From the NCBI RefSeq assembly GCF_001571775.1, contig NZ_LRVM01000004.1, positions 247,202-311,201 of the forward strand: 64,000 nt of DNA. The letters are read 5' to 3'. Below, piece by piece: positions 27,373 to 36,686 of this stretch. Position 1 is the first letter of the stretch. Every line of letters starts with the position of its first letter. The notes under the pieces were generated by a model, which saw only the letters and a list, made by a program, of their open reading frames with translations, made no database searches and was not told the origin of the DNA. The stretch comes from Anaerotignum neopropionicum. Its GTDB lineage: Bacteria > Bacillota > Clostridia > Lachnospirales > Anaerotignaceae. A program made the position numbers and the translations under genes.

Positions 27373-28410
27373 ATGTCTTTATACTGCAAGATAAAAAAAC
27401 GACTGGGTGCATTTACCCTTGATGTCAAGTTTGAAGCAACGGACGAAAATGTTGCTTTAATGGGTGGATCGGGCTGCGGAAAGAGCATGACACTTCGGTG
27501 CATCGCAGGTGTTGAAACGCCGGATAGTGGAAAAATTATAATAAACGGAAAAACTGTTTTTGATGCCGAAAAAAAAATTAATCTATCGCCACAAAAGCGG
27601 AAAGTCGGATTTTTGTTCCAAGATTATGCCCTGTTTCCTAATATGACTGTGAAAAAAAACATCATGGCTGTTATGGCGAAAGAAAAAAGATGTAATATTG
27701 ATAAATTCATTTCAGCCTATCATCTGACAGGGTTGGAGGAAAGGCTACCATCTGAGCTGTCGGGTGGTCAGAAGCAAAGATGTGCATTAGCAAGAATGAT
27801 GGCTTGTGAACCGGAAATCATTATGCTGGATGAACCCTTTTCCGCACTGGACAGCTATTTAAGATGGCAAATGGAACAAGAGGTTATTTCTGCTGTCAAG
27901 GAATTTGGCAAAACAGTATTGTTTGTTTCCCATGATCGGGACGAAGTCTTTCGCATAAGTGATAAGGTTGTTGTGATGGAGCATGGTAAAAACGAAAAAA
28001 TTTGCTCTAAGCATGCCCTTTACATAAAGCCCAAAACCTATACGGATGCTTTACTTATAGGCTGCAAAAATATCTGTCAAGCATATTGGAAGAGGGGGCG
28101 AGTACTTGCCCCGGATTATGGGTTGGAATTGGAATGCAATGAGAATTTCGATGGGCTGTCTTATTTATGCATCAGGACAAAACGCATTCTTCCCGCTTTT
28201 TTAACCACCCCCAGTACTGATGCATTATTGCTGGAGTATGAAATTGTAAGTGTAACGGAGGGTGTTTTCAGCGATATATTAATGATCAAGCCCCAAAATG
28301 CAGATGGACTGATTCGATGGGAAATTCAAAAAGATGTTTATGCCCAATTACATAAGTACCCAAGGGTAATGGCTATCCCTAGAACTGAAATTCTATTGCT
28401 TACAAAGTAG
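27373..28410 (+). CDS. modC: Molybdate ABC transporter ATP-binding protein
   Basis: 345 residues. ATPase features: Walker A GGSGCGKSMT, Q-loop FLFQDYALFPNMTV, signature LSGGQKQRCALARM, Walker B EIIMLDEPFSALDS, H-loop FVSHDRDEV. After about residue 230 a C-terminal region follows (FLTTPSTDALLLEYEIVSVTEGVFSDIL) that is TOBE/Mop-like but diverged, so transinhibition by molybdate is uncertain. Ribosome site GGAAGGAGG. It powers molybdate import, supplying Mo for the nitrogenase cofactor encoded just upstream. Confidence 0.94.
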   Translation: MSLYCKIKKRLGAFTLDVKFEATDENVALMGGSGCGKSMTLRCIAGVETPDSGKIIINGKTVFDAEKKINLSPQKRKVGFLFQDYALFPNMTVKKNIMAVMAKEKRCNIDKFISAYHLTGLEERLPSELSGGQKQRCALARMMACEPEIIMLDEPFSALDSYLRWQMEQEVISAVKEFGKTVLFVSHDRDEVFRISDKVVVMEHGKNEKICSKHALYIKPKTYTDALLIGCKNICQAYWKRGRVLAPDYGLELECNENFDGLSYLCIRTKRILPAFLTTPSTDALLLEYEIVSVTEGVFSDILMIKPQNADGLIRWEIQKDVYAQLHKYPRVMAIPRTEILLLTK

Positions 28411-28439
28411 TTAAACTTTAGAGAAATATATGGATCGGC

Positions 28440-28488
28440 TTTTCAGGAATGATACTTTAGCGGAATTCATTCCTGAAAATCTATTTTT
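28440..28488 (+). terminator. Terminator after modC
   Basis: 13-bp stem TTTTCAGGAATGA (28440-28452) / TCATTCCTGAAAA (28467-28479) followed by TCTATTTTTA. It ends the nif-mod island. Confidence 0.75.
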
Positions 28489-28547
28489 AAAAGGAGGATA
28501 AAGACACTTAAATTGAATGCGAATATTGGACCTTTCAGTCTATGACA

Positions 28548-28715
28548 CTAGGTAGTGTCATCAACACTTATTAACCATAAAGCAATACACAGAATTTGAA
28601 TTGCTGCTGCAAAAGAACCTATGTTTTTGGCATAGCAGATAGCGATTCTTCTCCAACTTTGTAAATGCAAAAATGCATTTTCAACCAAATGATGTAAATT
28701 ATAAAGTTGATTCAT
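28548..28715 (-). pseudogene. IS5-type transposase, C-terminal remnant
   Basis: A 55-codon frame from ATG 28715 translates as MNQLYNLHHLVENAFLHLQ... The core LVENAFLHLQSWRRIAICYAKN followed by SFAAAIQILCIALWL is the characteristic C-terminal end of IS5-family DDE transposases (the E of VENAF is the catalytic glutamate). The rest of the gene is absent upstream. A perfect inverted repeat ATGACACTA-GG-TAGTGTCAT (28542-28561) covers the stop codon and may be the old element end or a terminator. A decayed insertion sequence next to the nif-mod island. Confidence 0.75.
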
Positions 28716-29492
28716 TGTTTTTCTCTACTTTGGCAATTTTATTGATGGCACAACTTAAAGTGTTCCGGCATACAAGAAAATAACGATGAATTAAGAAAAG
28801 ATGATTTAAAAATAAATGTGTATTTAAATAGGAAGAAACAACTTTTATTTCCAACAAATCTATTATTAAAGAAGTTTTTTTTTGATGAAATGTGATAGTT
28901 ATTCTACGATGCTCTAAAGGATAGGATAAAAAAGAATAATATAATATGATAACTCTGGAGTTGTCCAAAAAACAAAATATTTTGGAATGTTAAAATAGAG
29001 TTTCCTACTTGATAATTATGTATAGGCTATCAAATGGGGGGACTTTTTTTGTTGCAAAATTTGCTTTTTATATGAATTGCAAATTTATTATTCTAAGTAA
29101 AAGCACTAAATTTTCAGTCTTTCATAAATCTTTAAAGAAATTTAAAAAAATTATAAAAAGAATTGGAAAATTCTGTTTTGTAACTAAGATGTTACCAGAG
29201 AATGCTACAATCAAAGCAAATAATAAAACTAGAGCCATAATAAGTCAGGTACATTATATCTTTTTAAAAAATATAATGTATGAAAAAAACTAGTTTGGGC
29301 AAATTTACCATGGATGTTTAAAAAGTTGAGTTTCTTCTTTTTAACAATGGAGCACGGAATGATTCGATTGTAAAAGAAGCGTACTGAAAATGCAGTATAT
29401 TTTACAATCAGACACATTCAAACAAATTTAAGCAATTGGCTTTGTAACTTGTAGGTATTGATAAAATATAATTATATTTGGAGGGAATTAAA
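28716..29492. other. Gene-poor, AT-rich spacer with two hairpins
   Basis: No convincing gene. Two structures are visible: TACATTATAT / ATATAATGTA (29250-29280), and a two-part stem-loop with outer arms GATTGTAAAA (29366-29375) and TTTTACAATC (29400-29409) enclosing TACTG / CAGTA. The second lies 80 bases before the secreted repeat protein and could affect its expression. A 94-codon frame (29009-29293) has no ribosome site and a Lys/Phe/Ile-rich composition typical of AT-rich noise. Confidence 0.5.
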
Positions 29493-30221
29493 ATGAAATT
29501 TAAATTAGGATTAACAATGACATTATGTGTAGCATTGGGAACGGCAAACGTAGTTGCTTTTGCTGAGGAAAATGGTTCTGCATTAGAAGTTGCGACTGAA
29601 ACAGCAGGTCAATTAATTGCATCAGAAGCGCCTGAAGCAGAAGTACCAGAAGCAGAAGTGCCAGAAGCAGAAGAGCCAGAAGCAGAAGTGCCAGAAGCAG
29701 AAGTGCCAGAAGCAGAAGTGCCAGAAGCAGAAGTGCCAGAAGCAGAAGTGCCAGAAGCAGAAGTACCAGAAGCAGAAGTACCAGAAGCAGAAGCACCAGA
29801 AGCAGAAGTACCAGAAGCAGAAGTACCGGAAGCAGAAGTACCCGAAGCAGAAGTACCGGTAGTAGAAGTACCCGAAGGCGAGATTGTTGAAATCCCTGAG
29901 GAAGAAGTTCCTTTGGTAGAAGCACCTCAAGAGTTAGCGACCTTAAAAATTATTCATAGAGAACATGGTCTTTTCGGATCTACCGATACAGAAGAAGTAA
30001 TTGTAGATTTGACTGCGGGCGAAACTGTTCATACAGCAAACTACGCTCGTCATGATGATAATCTTGAGTCAATGATTGAAGTTGAAGACGTTGTGCTAGT
30101 TGCAGGCGAAAATGAAATTGTAATTGACTATTTAATTTTAAGTGGAACCATTGATCCTAGCATAATTGTTGAAATTAATGAAACTTCTTTCGAAATCGTA
30201 GGGGAGGTGAGTGCCCGCTAA
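29493..30221 (+). CDS. Secreted protein with (PEAEV)n repeats
   Basis: 242 residues from ATG 29493 behind GGAGGG. Signal peptide about 1-25 (LGLTMTLCVALGTANVVAFA). The next section has 15 pentapeptide units PEAE-V/E/A (29631-29855) and degenerate copies after it, a highly acidic, extended Pro-rich stalk. The C-terminal ~95 residues are globular and beta-rich (LKIIHREHGLFGSTDTEEVIVDL) with no membrane anchor, LPXTG or SLH. Fifty-two bases later comes the giant SLH protein on the same strand, so the two are likely co-expressed and could interact at the surface. Confidence 0.85.
   Translation: MKFKLGLTMTLCVALGTANVVAFAEENGSALEVATETAGQLIASEAPEAEVPEAEVPEAEEPEAEVPEAEVPEAEVPEAEVPEAEVPEAEVPEAEVPEAEAPEAEVPEAEVPEAEVPEAEVPVVEVPEGEIVEIPEEEVPLVEAPQELATLKIIHREHGLFGSTDTEEVIVDLTAGETVHTANYARHDDNLESMIEVEDVVLVAGENEIVIDYLILSGTIDPSIIVEINETSFEIVGEVSAR
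29631..29855 (+). repeat. 15-bp minisatellite (15 copies) inside a coding region
   Basis: Tandem CCAGAAGCAGAAGTN units encode PEAEV. Central copies (about 29691-29760) are nearly identical, while outer copies vary at third bases, the pattern expected of a repeat array that changes length. Because the unit is 15 bases, gain or loss keeps the reading frame. Confidence 0.9.
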
Positions 30222-30273
30222 GATGAAAAACAATTAAATAAAGAAAGAAGGGATAAAGGAGGTGTGTGATTGA

Positions 30274-33200
30274 ATGAGATTTAAGAAGTTATTATCTTTA
30301 CTAATGGCCACAGTTATGGTTATTACGCTGTTTCCCGCAAGTGCTTTCGCTGCTGCCACTGATGACCACGAATTAACGAAAATGGCGGAGTGGGTTGATG
30401 AAGAAGCGGGGCTTGCAAAGATAACTCTAAAAACAAAAGGAACACCAATTACCACAACAACTGGTGCAGATGTTGTTATGGTTTTGGATGCATCCGGAAG
30501 CATGGACGATTATGTTACGGTGCAAACTGAGGCGTGGGTAAACTATAAAGTAGTAGCACAGCATATTCACTATGTTATACTATCGAACTATCTAACGGTG
30601 GTTCTATATACAGCGAGTGGTCATGAATCAGATCGCTTTGATGTGGAAACAGACTACTATGGTACCCTGACGAGGGGTGGGCAAAACAAATTAAATCGTA
30701 TGTTGTATGAAACAATGTACGAAGAAAGTGCAACTCGCTGGTCAATTGCAACAGATGCCGTAGAAGCATTGACTGATGAAGTTATTCCAAATAAAAACAC
30801 CAAAAATCGCCTTGGGTTGGTGGTGTTTAGTTCAAGTGGCTATGCTCAAAACTCTAACGAGTGCGGTCTGACAAACGATTCAAGTAAGATTGCAGCTAAA
30901 ATTCCTAAATCACCGAAGGGCGGAACAAACTATACCACTGCTTTGCAAAGGGCATATAATATGCTCAATGCAAGAACGGATAAATCCAGACCTGGTTATG
31001 TTGTATTTTTAACTGATGGTGAACCCGGTTTACAGGGTGAATCTGGAAATAATCCAAGTTGGAATGGTGTAAACGAAATTGCATCATTAAAATCAAAAGA
31101 TATTACAATTTACACAGTTGGATTCAATCTTACAAACGGTGATGCAACGAATCGTTTAGAGAATTACGCAACAAGTTCTGCACATTATCATAACATTACT
31201 GATGCCAGTGAATTATCAGGCTTGTTAAGTGACATTGGTTCAACCATTACAGCAAATGTATCAATTCATGATATTATTGATACAGAACATTTTACTTTGA
31301 CAAATAAGCCGGAAACGTCTGTTTCCTATGTTGCAAGCGCAGGTACAGTTGAAATTAACGCCGGCAAAGAATTTGTTTGGAGTCTGCCCAATTTTTCAAC
31401 AGCAGAGCAGAGCTTGGAAATTTTTGTGCAGCTGAAAAAGGCAGATTTGGAGAAAGGCGGAGAGTATCCGACAAATGTAAAGAAATCAGCCTATGGAACA
31501 TATAAAAACCAAAGCGGAAATGTTGTTAATTTAGCGGTAACTGAAAATGATTACAGTTCTGCTGTTCCAAAATTAAAGGTAGCAAAAAGTATTGCAGCAA
31601 AGTTTAATTTTGTTGGATTAAATAAGGACAAAGCAAGCTTTGTTGATCCTGCCCAAGCAGACCAATTGGTTAAAATTGGTGATAAGGTGACAGAACCAGA
31701 AGTTGCCGTTGCACCTGGCTATCAAGTAATCGGTTGGTATAAAGAAGCAAATTGTACAGGAAGTAAATTTGACTTTGACGCTCCCGTAGATGGGAATAAT
31801 ACAATTACCCTTCACGCCAGAGTGGATGAAGACAGAAGCAAAACCTATGCATATCAAGTTGTATTCTACAAAAATGGTGTACAAACCGGAGACCCAGTAC
31901 CCGCCACTGTATGGCAAGGTGCTCCTACGGTAACACTTGCAAGTGTCAAAGGCTTGAAAACGGGAGATTATACAAAATATACTTTCCAGGAAGCAAAGGT
32001 TGGTCTGGATTCATACAATCAAGATGCTAATATCATTGGAATACAGCCAAACGGAAGCACAGTGATTAAAGTTTACTATACCTCAAATCCTGTGAACTTA
32101 GTCTTCGATAGAGGCGAGCATGGTAAATTTAGCGCCTACCCAACTGAGTCAAGCGTTACAACAGCCACAAGTTATGATGCAATCTTCGATGCTGCGCCTG
32201 GAATAACTACAGACCCTGGCTGGGCAACAGTGGGTTGGTATGATACGGTGGAGAAAAAATTTGTAACATTCCCTCAAACAGTTACAGGTGCAAAAACCTA
32301 TGAAATGAAGTATCAGAAACAAGATGACATGTGGTTCAAGGTAACGTTTTTAGCAGGTGACCACGGCACATTGAATACAAACCAGAATAAAGTTGAATGG
32401 CCTAGTGTATTAAAAGACACTACCCTTGCATCTCTTGGTGGTATTCCTACTGTGACAGCAGAGAATAATTATGAGTTTATCGGTTGGTCGACAGATAATG
32501 GTGCAACATTAATCCAAAATGAGGATTTGCCGACAACCATTACGCAAAATGCAACATATACAGCACAGTGGACACAGATTTATAACGTGAGCTACTATGT
32601 ATATGAAAAGAAATCTAGTGCTGATACAACAATAACTGCAAAGTTTGATTCTGAGGCAGAGGCAGAGGCAGCCGTTGCAGCACACATTACTCATACCTCA
32701 ACCCGGTATAGTCCGGCACTATTGTCAGATCAATCTAAAATTTCTAATGTAGATCTTAATAAGTTTGCAGTAAGCACAACGCCCGATGCAAAGGACAGAA
32801 CCGAAACTGCGGATGCAAAATTTGCAGATTTAATTAGAAATTATAAGGGTACTTCAGATTTGAATGCTGCATACAACAATGCTCCGGGATATGACATAGT
32901 ACCATTTAGATTGGTGAAAGAGGGTAATATAATTCATGTCGATTGCTATCTTGTAAAGAATGCAGAAGCCTGGACCACAATTACCTTTAAAGCTGGTACC
33001 CATGGACAATGGGAAGGCGGAACAAATGCAGATGTTGTGATAGATGCAATTAAAGGTGCAGCATGGTCTGACTATAGCGGTCAAGTACCAACACCTATAG
33101 CTGCAAGTACTGGCTGGAAATTAGCAGCTCCGTCATGGGATAAAACACTGCCTAGTGAAAATGATCTAATCCCCAATGATGGCTTGACCTTTACAGCACA

Positions 33201-35727
33201 GTGGACTGAGGATAACGCAGTAGTTTCTTTCCAAGTGAAAGGTATTATGGTGGATGGAACTGAAGAATTCTTCGGTGTTGTAAAACCTGATAGCCAATCA
33301 ATTCAGAAGGGAACAACAGCCGCAGATCCAACAGCAGCTGCAATTGAAAACATCCAGCCCGGATACAAATTTGACGGTTGGTATACTGACGAGGAGTGCG
33401 AACACCCCTTTGAATTCAGTACTGTAATTATGGATACAACACTATTGTATGGTGAAGTTGTTATCAAAGATGAGGACTGGGCTAGAGTAACATTTACAAC
33501 AGACGGACACGGTACGCTTAATGGCAATACTGATGATGTTGTTACAGATCCTATCTTAATTGGTAATGCAATTGGTAGAGCAATTCCTTCAGCAAAAGCC
33601 AATGCCGGATATGAATTTGAAGCATGGTATAGGGTGATGGAAGGTGAATCCGGCATAGAAGAAATTTTGGAAACACCTGCAGAGGATACAGAAGTATTAG
33701 GCAATATGACGTATCTTGCTAAATTCTCCTCTTTACTGAATGTCAGCTTTATAATTAATAAAAGCAAAGCGGCAGGAGGCACAATCAGCCCTGTGACTAT
33801 TTCAGGCGTTCATATGAATACACCTTGGACAGATATTTCAGTTCCAACGGTTGTAGGAAAATTGCGCCAGAATATATATAGCCACGATTATGAATTTGCA
33901 GGTTGGAATGCTTCATTCCCTGATACTGTAACAAGTAATTTAATATTCACTGCGAAGTTTGTTGATGTTTATTCCTTTGTTGTTGAGCATGCGGATATAA
34001 ATGACGATGCTTCTCCAGAAGATGTTTATCCAAATGAAGACGTTATTGCTCCTGTGAAACGCAAAGCAAGCGAAGAAATCAGCAGCCAAGCAAATGATCC
34101 TATAAGAGGTTATGAATTAACCAATATCACTGTGTTTATTGGCAAAAACAAACTGATTGTAGATACAACAGCAGAACTCATTCAGGAACTGAAGGAAAAG
34201 TATAATATTACCCTAACTGAAGATGGTACGCTTAGCGGTGCAATGCCTGATAATTGTATCTGGATTAAATACGGATATGAAAAATTGGAAGAACATACCG
34301 TTGAGTATGTATCTGATGGTCAAGTAACCAATATGCCAAACGATATTATCGACAGATATAAAGGTGACGAAATTGTGGTCTCTAATGTAACACCTCAGAG
34401 AGATGGCTTTACCTTTGGCGGTTGGGTAGTAAAGGATGATGTTGTAACAATTACAAATGGCAGATTTATTATGCCTGACAGTGATGTGGAGTTGAGAGCA
34501 GTATGGGAACCCAATGAAGACGTGTGGAACTTCACCGTAGAACACTATTTGGAAGGTTCCGAGATTCCATTTGAAACAGTAGCTGGTTCCGTGTTGAAGA
34601 GAGAACCGAACATTGAATCTGTGGCTTTATATGCACCACAGGGCTACAAATTCAAAGAATATCAGATTAATGGCGATCCCACTGTATTACCGATTAGAAT
34701 TGATGAGGACGGTCGTACAGTGAACGTTGTTTATGAAAAAAATGACCTGATAGTAAAACATGTGTACGGAGACAATACAGTATATGACACAACACAGTCT
34801 CAGGAAAGTGTTGAAGGTCAAAGTGTTATAGTAAATGCTGTAAATAGTGGAAGATACACAAAACTTAAATCGGTTACAGTAAATGGTGTAGCTGTCTCAT
34901 CTTCAAGAAGTATTACGTTAGATTTTTCCGAAATAGACAAATATGAAGTTGTATTTGTATATGGGAAAAAGAGCAGCGATTCGGGCGATTCAGGAAATTC
35001 ATCGGATAACGGAAGCGATTTTGGTGAGGAAGTAACAATTCTTGATGAAGAAGTGCCATTGGCGGATGGTTTAAACATGATTGACCATTTTGCTTACATT
35101 TTCGGATATACAGATGGTACCGTGAAACCAACAAACAAAATCAGCCGTGAAGAAGTTGCAGCAATTTTCTACCGCTTGCTGAGTGATGATACCAGAGCAA
35201 CTATGAGGTCAACAACCCAAGATTTCCCTGATGTATCAAGCCAGCGGTGGTCAAATACAAGCATTGCAACTTTGGCAAATGGTAGCGTAATTTCCGGCTA
35301 TCCGGGCGGTGAGTTTAAGCCTGGCAATGCGATTACCAGAGCAGAATTTGCTGTTATTGTATCGAAGTTTGATAATTTGAGCACAACCGATACAAATCAA
35401 TTTTCAGACATTGACAACCACTGGGCAAAAGACTTTATTAATTCAGCAGCATTAAAAGGCTGGATTAACGGTTACCCAGATGGTACCTTCCGACCTAATG
35501 AATATATTACGAGAGCGGAAGCAGTGACTTTGATTAATTCAGTATTAAACAGAAAGGTAAGCAAAGAAGGCTTGCTTGAGAATGCGAGATACTGGAGTGA
35601 TAATAACAAAGACGCTTGGTACTATGAAGCAGTAATGGAAGCAACAAATTCACATGATTACACAAGGGAAACACCTGACGGTGCTGAAACCTGGACAGCA
35701 ATTACACCGGATAAAACCTGGAATTAA
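30274..35727 (+). CDS. Giant VWA / InlB-type repeat / SLH surface protein
   Basis: 1,817 residues. Signal peptide 1-27 (ending ASAFA-AATDD). A von Willebrand A domain from about 64 to 330 has a full MIDAS: DASGS near 71, a Thr in GGTNYTTAL and FLTDGEPG near 245. From about 440 to 1,560 it carries many beta-grasp repeat modules of the InlB/Listeria-Bacteroides and MucBP kind, marked by WYKEANCTG, GWYDTVEKK, GWSTDNG, FDGWYTDEECE and G-x-HG-x-L motifs. Three SLH motifs follow from about 1,594 (GYTDGTVKPTNKISREE, ISGYPGGEFKPGNAITRAE, INGYPDGTFRPNEYITRAE), anchoring it to the cell-wall polymer. A ~50-residue tail follows. An adhesin or pilus-like surface role is inferred. Confidence 0.92.
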   Translation: MRFKKLLSLLMATVMVITLFPASAFAAATDDHELTKMAEWVDEEAGLAKITLKTKGTPITTTTGADVVMVLDASGSMDDYVTVQTEAWVNYKVVAQHIHYVILSNYLTVVLYTASGHESDRFDVETDYYGTLTRGGQNKLNRMLYETMYEESATRWSIATDAVEALTDEVIPNKNTKNRLGLVVFSSSGYAQNSNECGLTNDSSKIAAKIPKSPKGGTNYTTALQRAYNMLNARTDKSRPGYVVFLTDGEPGLQGESGNNPSWNGVNEIASLKSKDITIYTVGFNLTNGDATNRLENYATSSAHYHNITDASELSGLLSDIGSTITANVSIHDIIDTEHFTLTNKPETSVSYVASAGTVEINAGKEFVWSLPNFSTAEQSLEIFVQLKKADLEKGGEYPTNVKKSAYGTYKNQSGNVVNLAVTENDYSSAVPKLKVAKSIAAKFNFVGLNKDKASFVDPAQADQLVKIGDKVTEPEVAVAPGYQVIGWYKEANCTGSKFDFDAPVDGNNTITLHARVDEDRSKTYAYQVVFYKNGVQTGDPVPATVWQGAPTVTLASVKGLKTGDYTKYTFQEAKVGLDSYNQDANIIGIQPNGSTVIKVYYTSNPVNLVFDRGEHGKFSAYPTESSVTTATSYDAIFDAAPGITTDPGWATVGWYDTVEKKFVTFPQTVTGAKTYEMKYQKQDDMWFKVTFLAGDHGTLNTNQNKVEWPSVLKDTTLASLGGIPTVTAENNYEFIGWSTDNGATLIQNEDLPTTITQNATYTAQWTQIYNVSYYVYEKKSSADTTITAKFDSEAEAEAAVAAHITHTSTRYSPALLSDQSKISNVDLNKFAVSTTPDAKDRTETADAKFADLIRNYKGTSDLNAAYNNAPGYDIVPFRLVKEGNIIHVDCYLVKNAEAWTTITFKAGTHGQWEGGTNADVVIDAIKGAAWSDYSGQVPTPIAASTGWKLAAPSWDKTLPSENDLIPNDGLTFTAQWTEDNAVVSFQVKGIMVDGTEEFFGVVKPDSQSIQKGTTAADPTAAAIENIQPGYKFDGWYTDEECEHPFEFSTVIMDTTLLYGEVVIKDEDWARVTFTTDGHGTLNGNTDDVVTDPILIGNAIGRAIPSAKANAGYEFEAWYRVMEGESGIEEILETPAEDTEVLGNMTYLAKFSSLLNVSFIINKSKAAGGTISPVTISGVHMNTPWTDISVPTVVGKLRQNIYSHDYEFAGWNASFPDTVTSNLIFTAKFVDVYSFVVEHADINDDASPEDVYPNEDVIAPVKRKASEEISSQANDPIRGYELTNITVFIGKNKLIVDTTAELIQELKEKYNITLTEDGTLSGAMPDNCIWIKYGYEKLEEHTVEYVSDGQVTNMPNDIIDRYKGDEIVVSNVTPQRDGFTFGGWVVKDDVVTITNGRFIMPDSDVELRAVWEPNEDVWNFTVEHYLEGSEIPFETVAGSVLKREPNIESVALYAPQGYKFKEYQINGDPTVLPIRIDEDGRTVNVVYEKNDLIVKHVYGDNTVYDTTQSQESVEGQSVIVNAVNSGRYTKLKSVTVNGVAVSSSRSITLDFSEIDKYEVVFVYGKKSSDSGDSGNSSDNGSDFGEEVTILDEEVPLADGLNMIDHFAYIFGYTDGTVKPTNKISREEVAAIFYRLLSDDTRATMRSTTQDFPDVSSQRWSNTSIATLANGSVISGYPGGEFKPGNAITRAEFAVIVSKFDNLSTTDTNQFSDIDNHWAKDFINSAALKGWINGYPDGTFRPNEYITRAEAVTLINSVLNRKVSKEGLLENARYWSDNNKDAWYYEAVMEATNSHDYTRETPDGAETWTAITPDKTWN

Positions 35728-35760
35728 TGCTGTTATTGTAAAATTGAATAGAGAGTAACT

Positions 35761-35804
35761 AAGCCCTTACCGAGGAAGTGATTTTCAAGGTAAGGGCTTT
35801 TTTA
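35761..35804 (+). terminator. Rho-independent terminator
   Basis: Stem AAGCCCTTACC (35761-35771) / GGTAAGGGCTT (35789-35799) then TTTTTATT. It ends the surface-protein pair. The following ~310 bases to 36114 are AT-rich with nothing else recognised. Confidence 0.9.
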
Positions 35805-36114
35805 TTAGTAAGGGAGATTCATAGAATAATTCCTTGGAATATGGTCAATTTTAAGGCAGAGATATCTTATCTTTTCCTTCAAAAAAGAAACAAATGATTG
35901 TAAATAAGAAATTAATGTAATTTTTAGTTGAAATTATTTGTAGAAAATATATAATGTGCTTATAAAGATGAAAGCGGAATTTGGTATTCCGGCATTGAGA
36001 ATAGTCGGAAAAATTGCATAATAATCCTACAATCCTTTTCAATTGACTGGATAAAGATGAAAAAATTTGCAATAGATACCGTTCCCACAGGGACAATTTA
36101 GAAAGGGTGATCCT

Positions 36115-36477
36115 ATGAATTTAAAAGAAATTATGCAGGAAAATGTTTTTGCGGTTGTTGGAGATACGTTAAACAAAGATAAATATGCATATAAGATAAA
36201 AAATGAATTGATGGAGCACGGTTATAAAGTTTATTGTGTTGGGAAGGAATTGGCATCGCTCAACGATATTTCGGAAGATATAGATGTCATTGATTTATGC
36301 ATTCATCCATCAAAAGGGCTGAATCTCATCAAAGAGTGCACCAAACCATATAAATATATTTTGATTCAACCAGGCGCAGAAAGTCCTGCGTTGTTAGAAT
36401 ATCTTGAAAAATCTCATATTGCGTTTTTTGAAGGCTGCGCATTGGTGGGTTTGCGGGTATATGCAAAAAAAAATTAA
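36115..36477 (+). CDS. CoA-binding (YccU-type) domain protein
   Basis: 120 residues forming a single Rossmann-like CoA_binding_2 domain: FAVVGDTLNKDKYAYKI, YKVYCVGKEL, DVIDLCIHPSKGLNLIKEC, YILIQPGAES, then FFEGCALVGLRVY. Relatives have the same GDS/GAT nucleotide loop and a conserved Cys near the end. The family binds CoA; the cellular role is unknown. Start ATG 36115 behind GAAAGGGTG. A single-gene unit with its own terminator. Confidence 0.85.
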   Translation: MNLKEIMQENVFAVVGDTLNKDKYAYKIKNELMEHGYKVYCVGKELASLNDISEDIDVIDLCIHPSKGLNLIKECTKPYKYILIQPGAESPALLEYLEKSHIAFFEGCALVGLRVYAKKN

Positions 36478-36522
36478 AAATATACTTGGAAGTTTTATCA
36501 CAGAAATGGTTCCAGCCTGTAG

Positions 36523-36557
36523 AAAACCCGATTTGATGTTAAATAAATCGGGTTTTT
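36523..36557 (+). terminator. Rho-independent terminator
   Basis: AAAACCCGATTT / AAATCGGGTTTT stem with an eight-to-ten-base loop and a T-run, after the CoA-binding gene. Confidence 0.85.
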
Positions 36558-36686
36558 GTGTATAGACAAACTGATTTACAAAATAACATTGCAGAAAATA
36601 GCGAACTCTTTTGAAGATATGAAAAAACCGAATATTAATTCAAACAACGAGTTTAGCATAAAAACGCAAAGTTGTTACTCAAATAA

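Noticed and set aside
28699..28968. 89-codon minus-strand ORF
   Set aside because: It overlaps the transposase remnant in another frame and has no recognisable content.
29009..29293. 94-codon ORF
   Set aside because: No ribosome site, AT-driven composition and no domain.
29631..29855. Tandem 15-bp units as a CRISPR array
   Set aside because: Contiguous units with no spacers, in frame inside a secreted protein.
29500..29930. Antisense and +1 frames across the PEAEV repeat
   Set aside because: Periodic translations of the 15-bp unit (LLLAL or KQKCQ patterns) without start signals.
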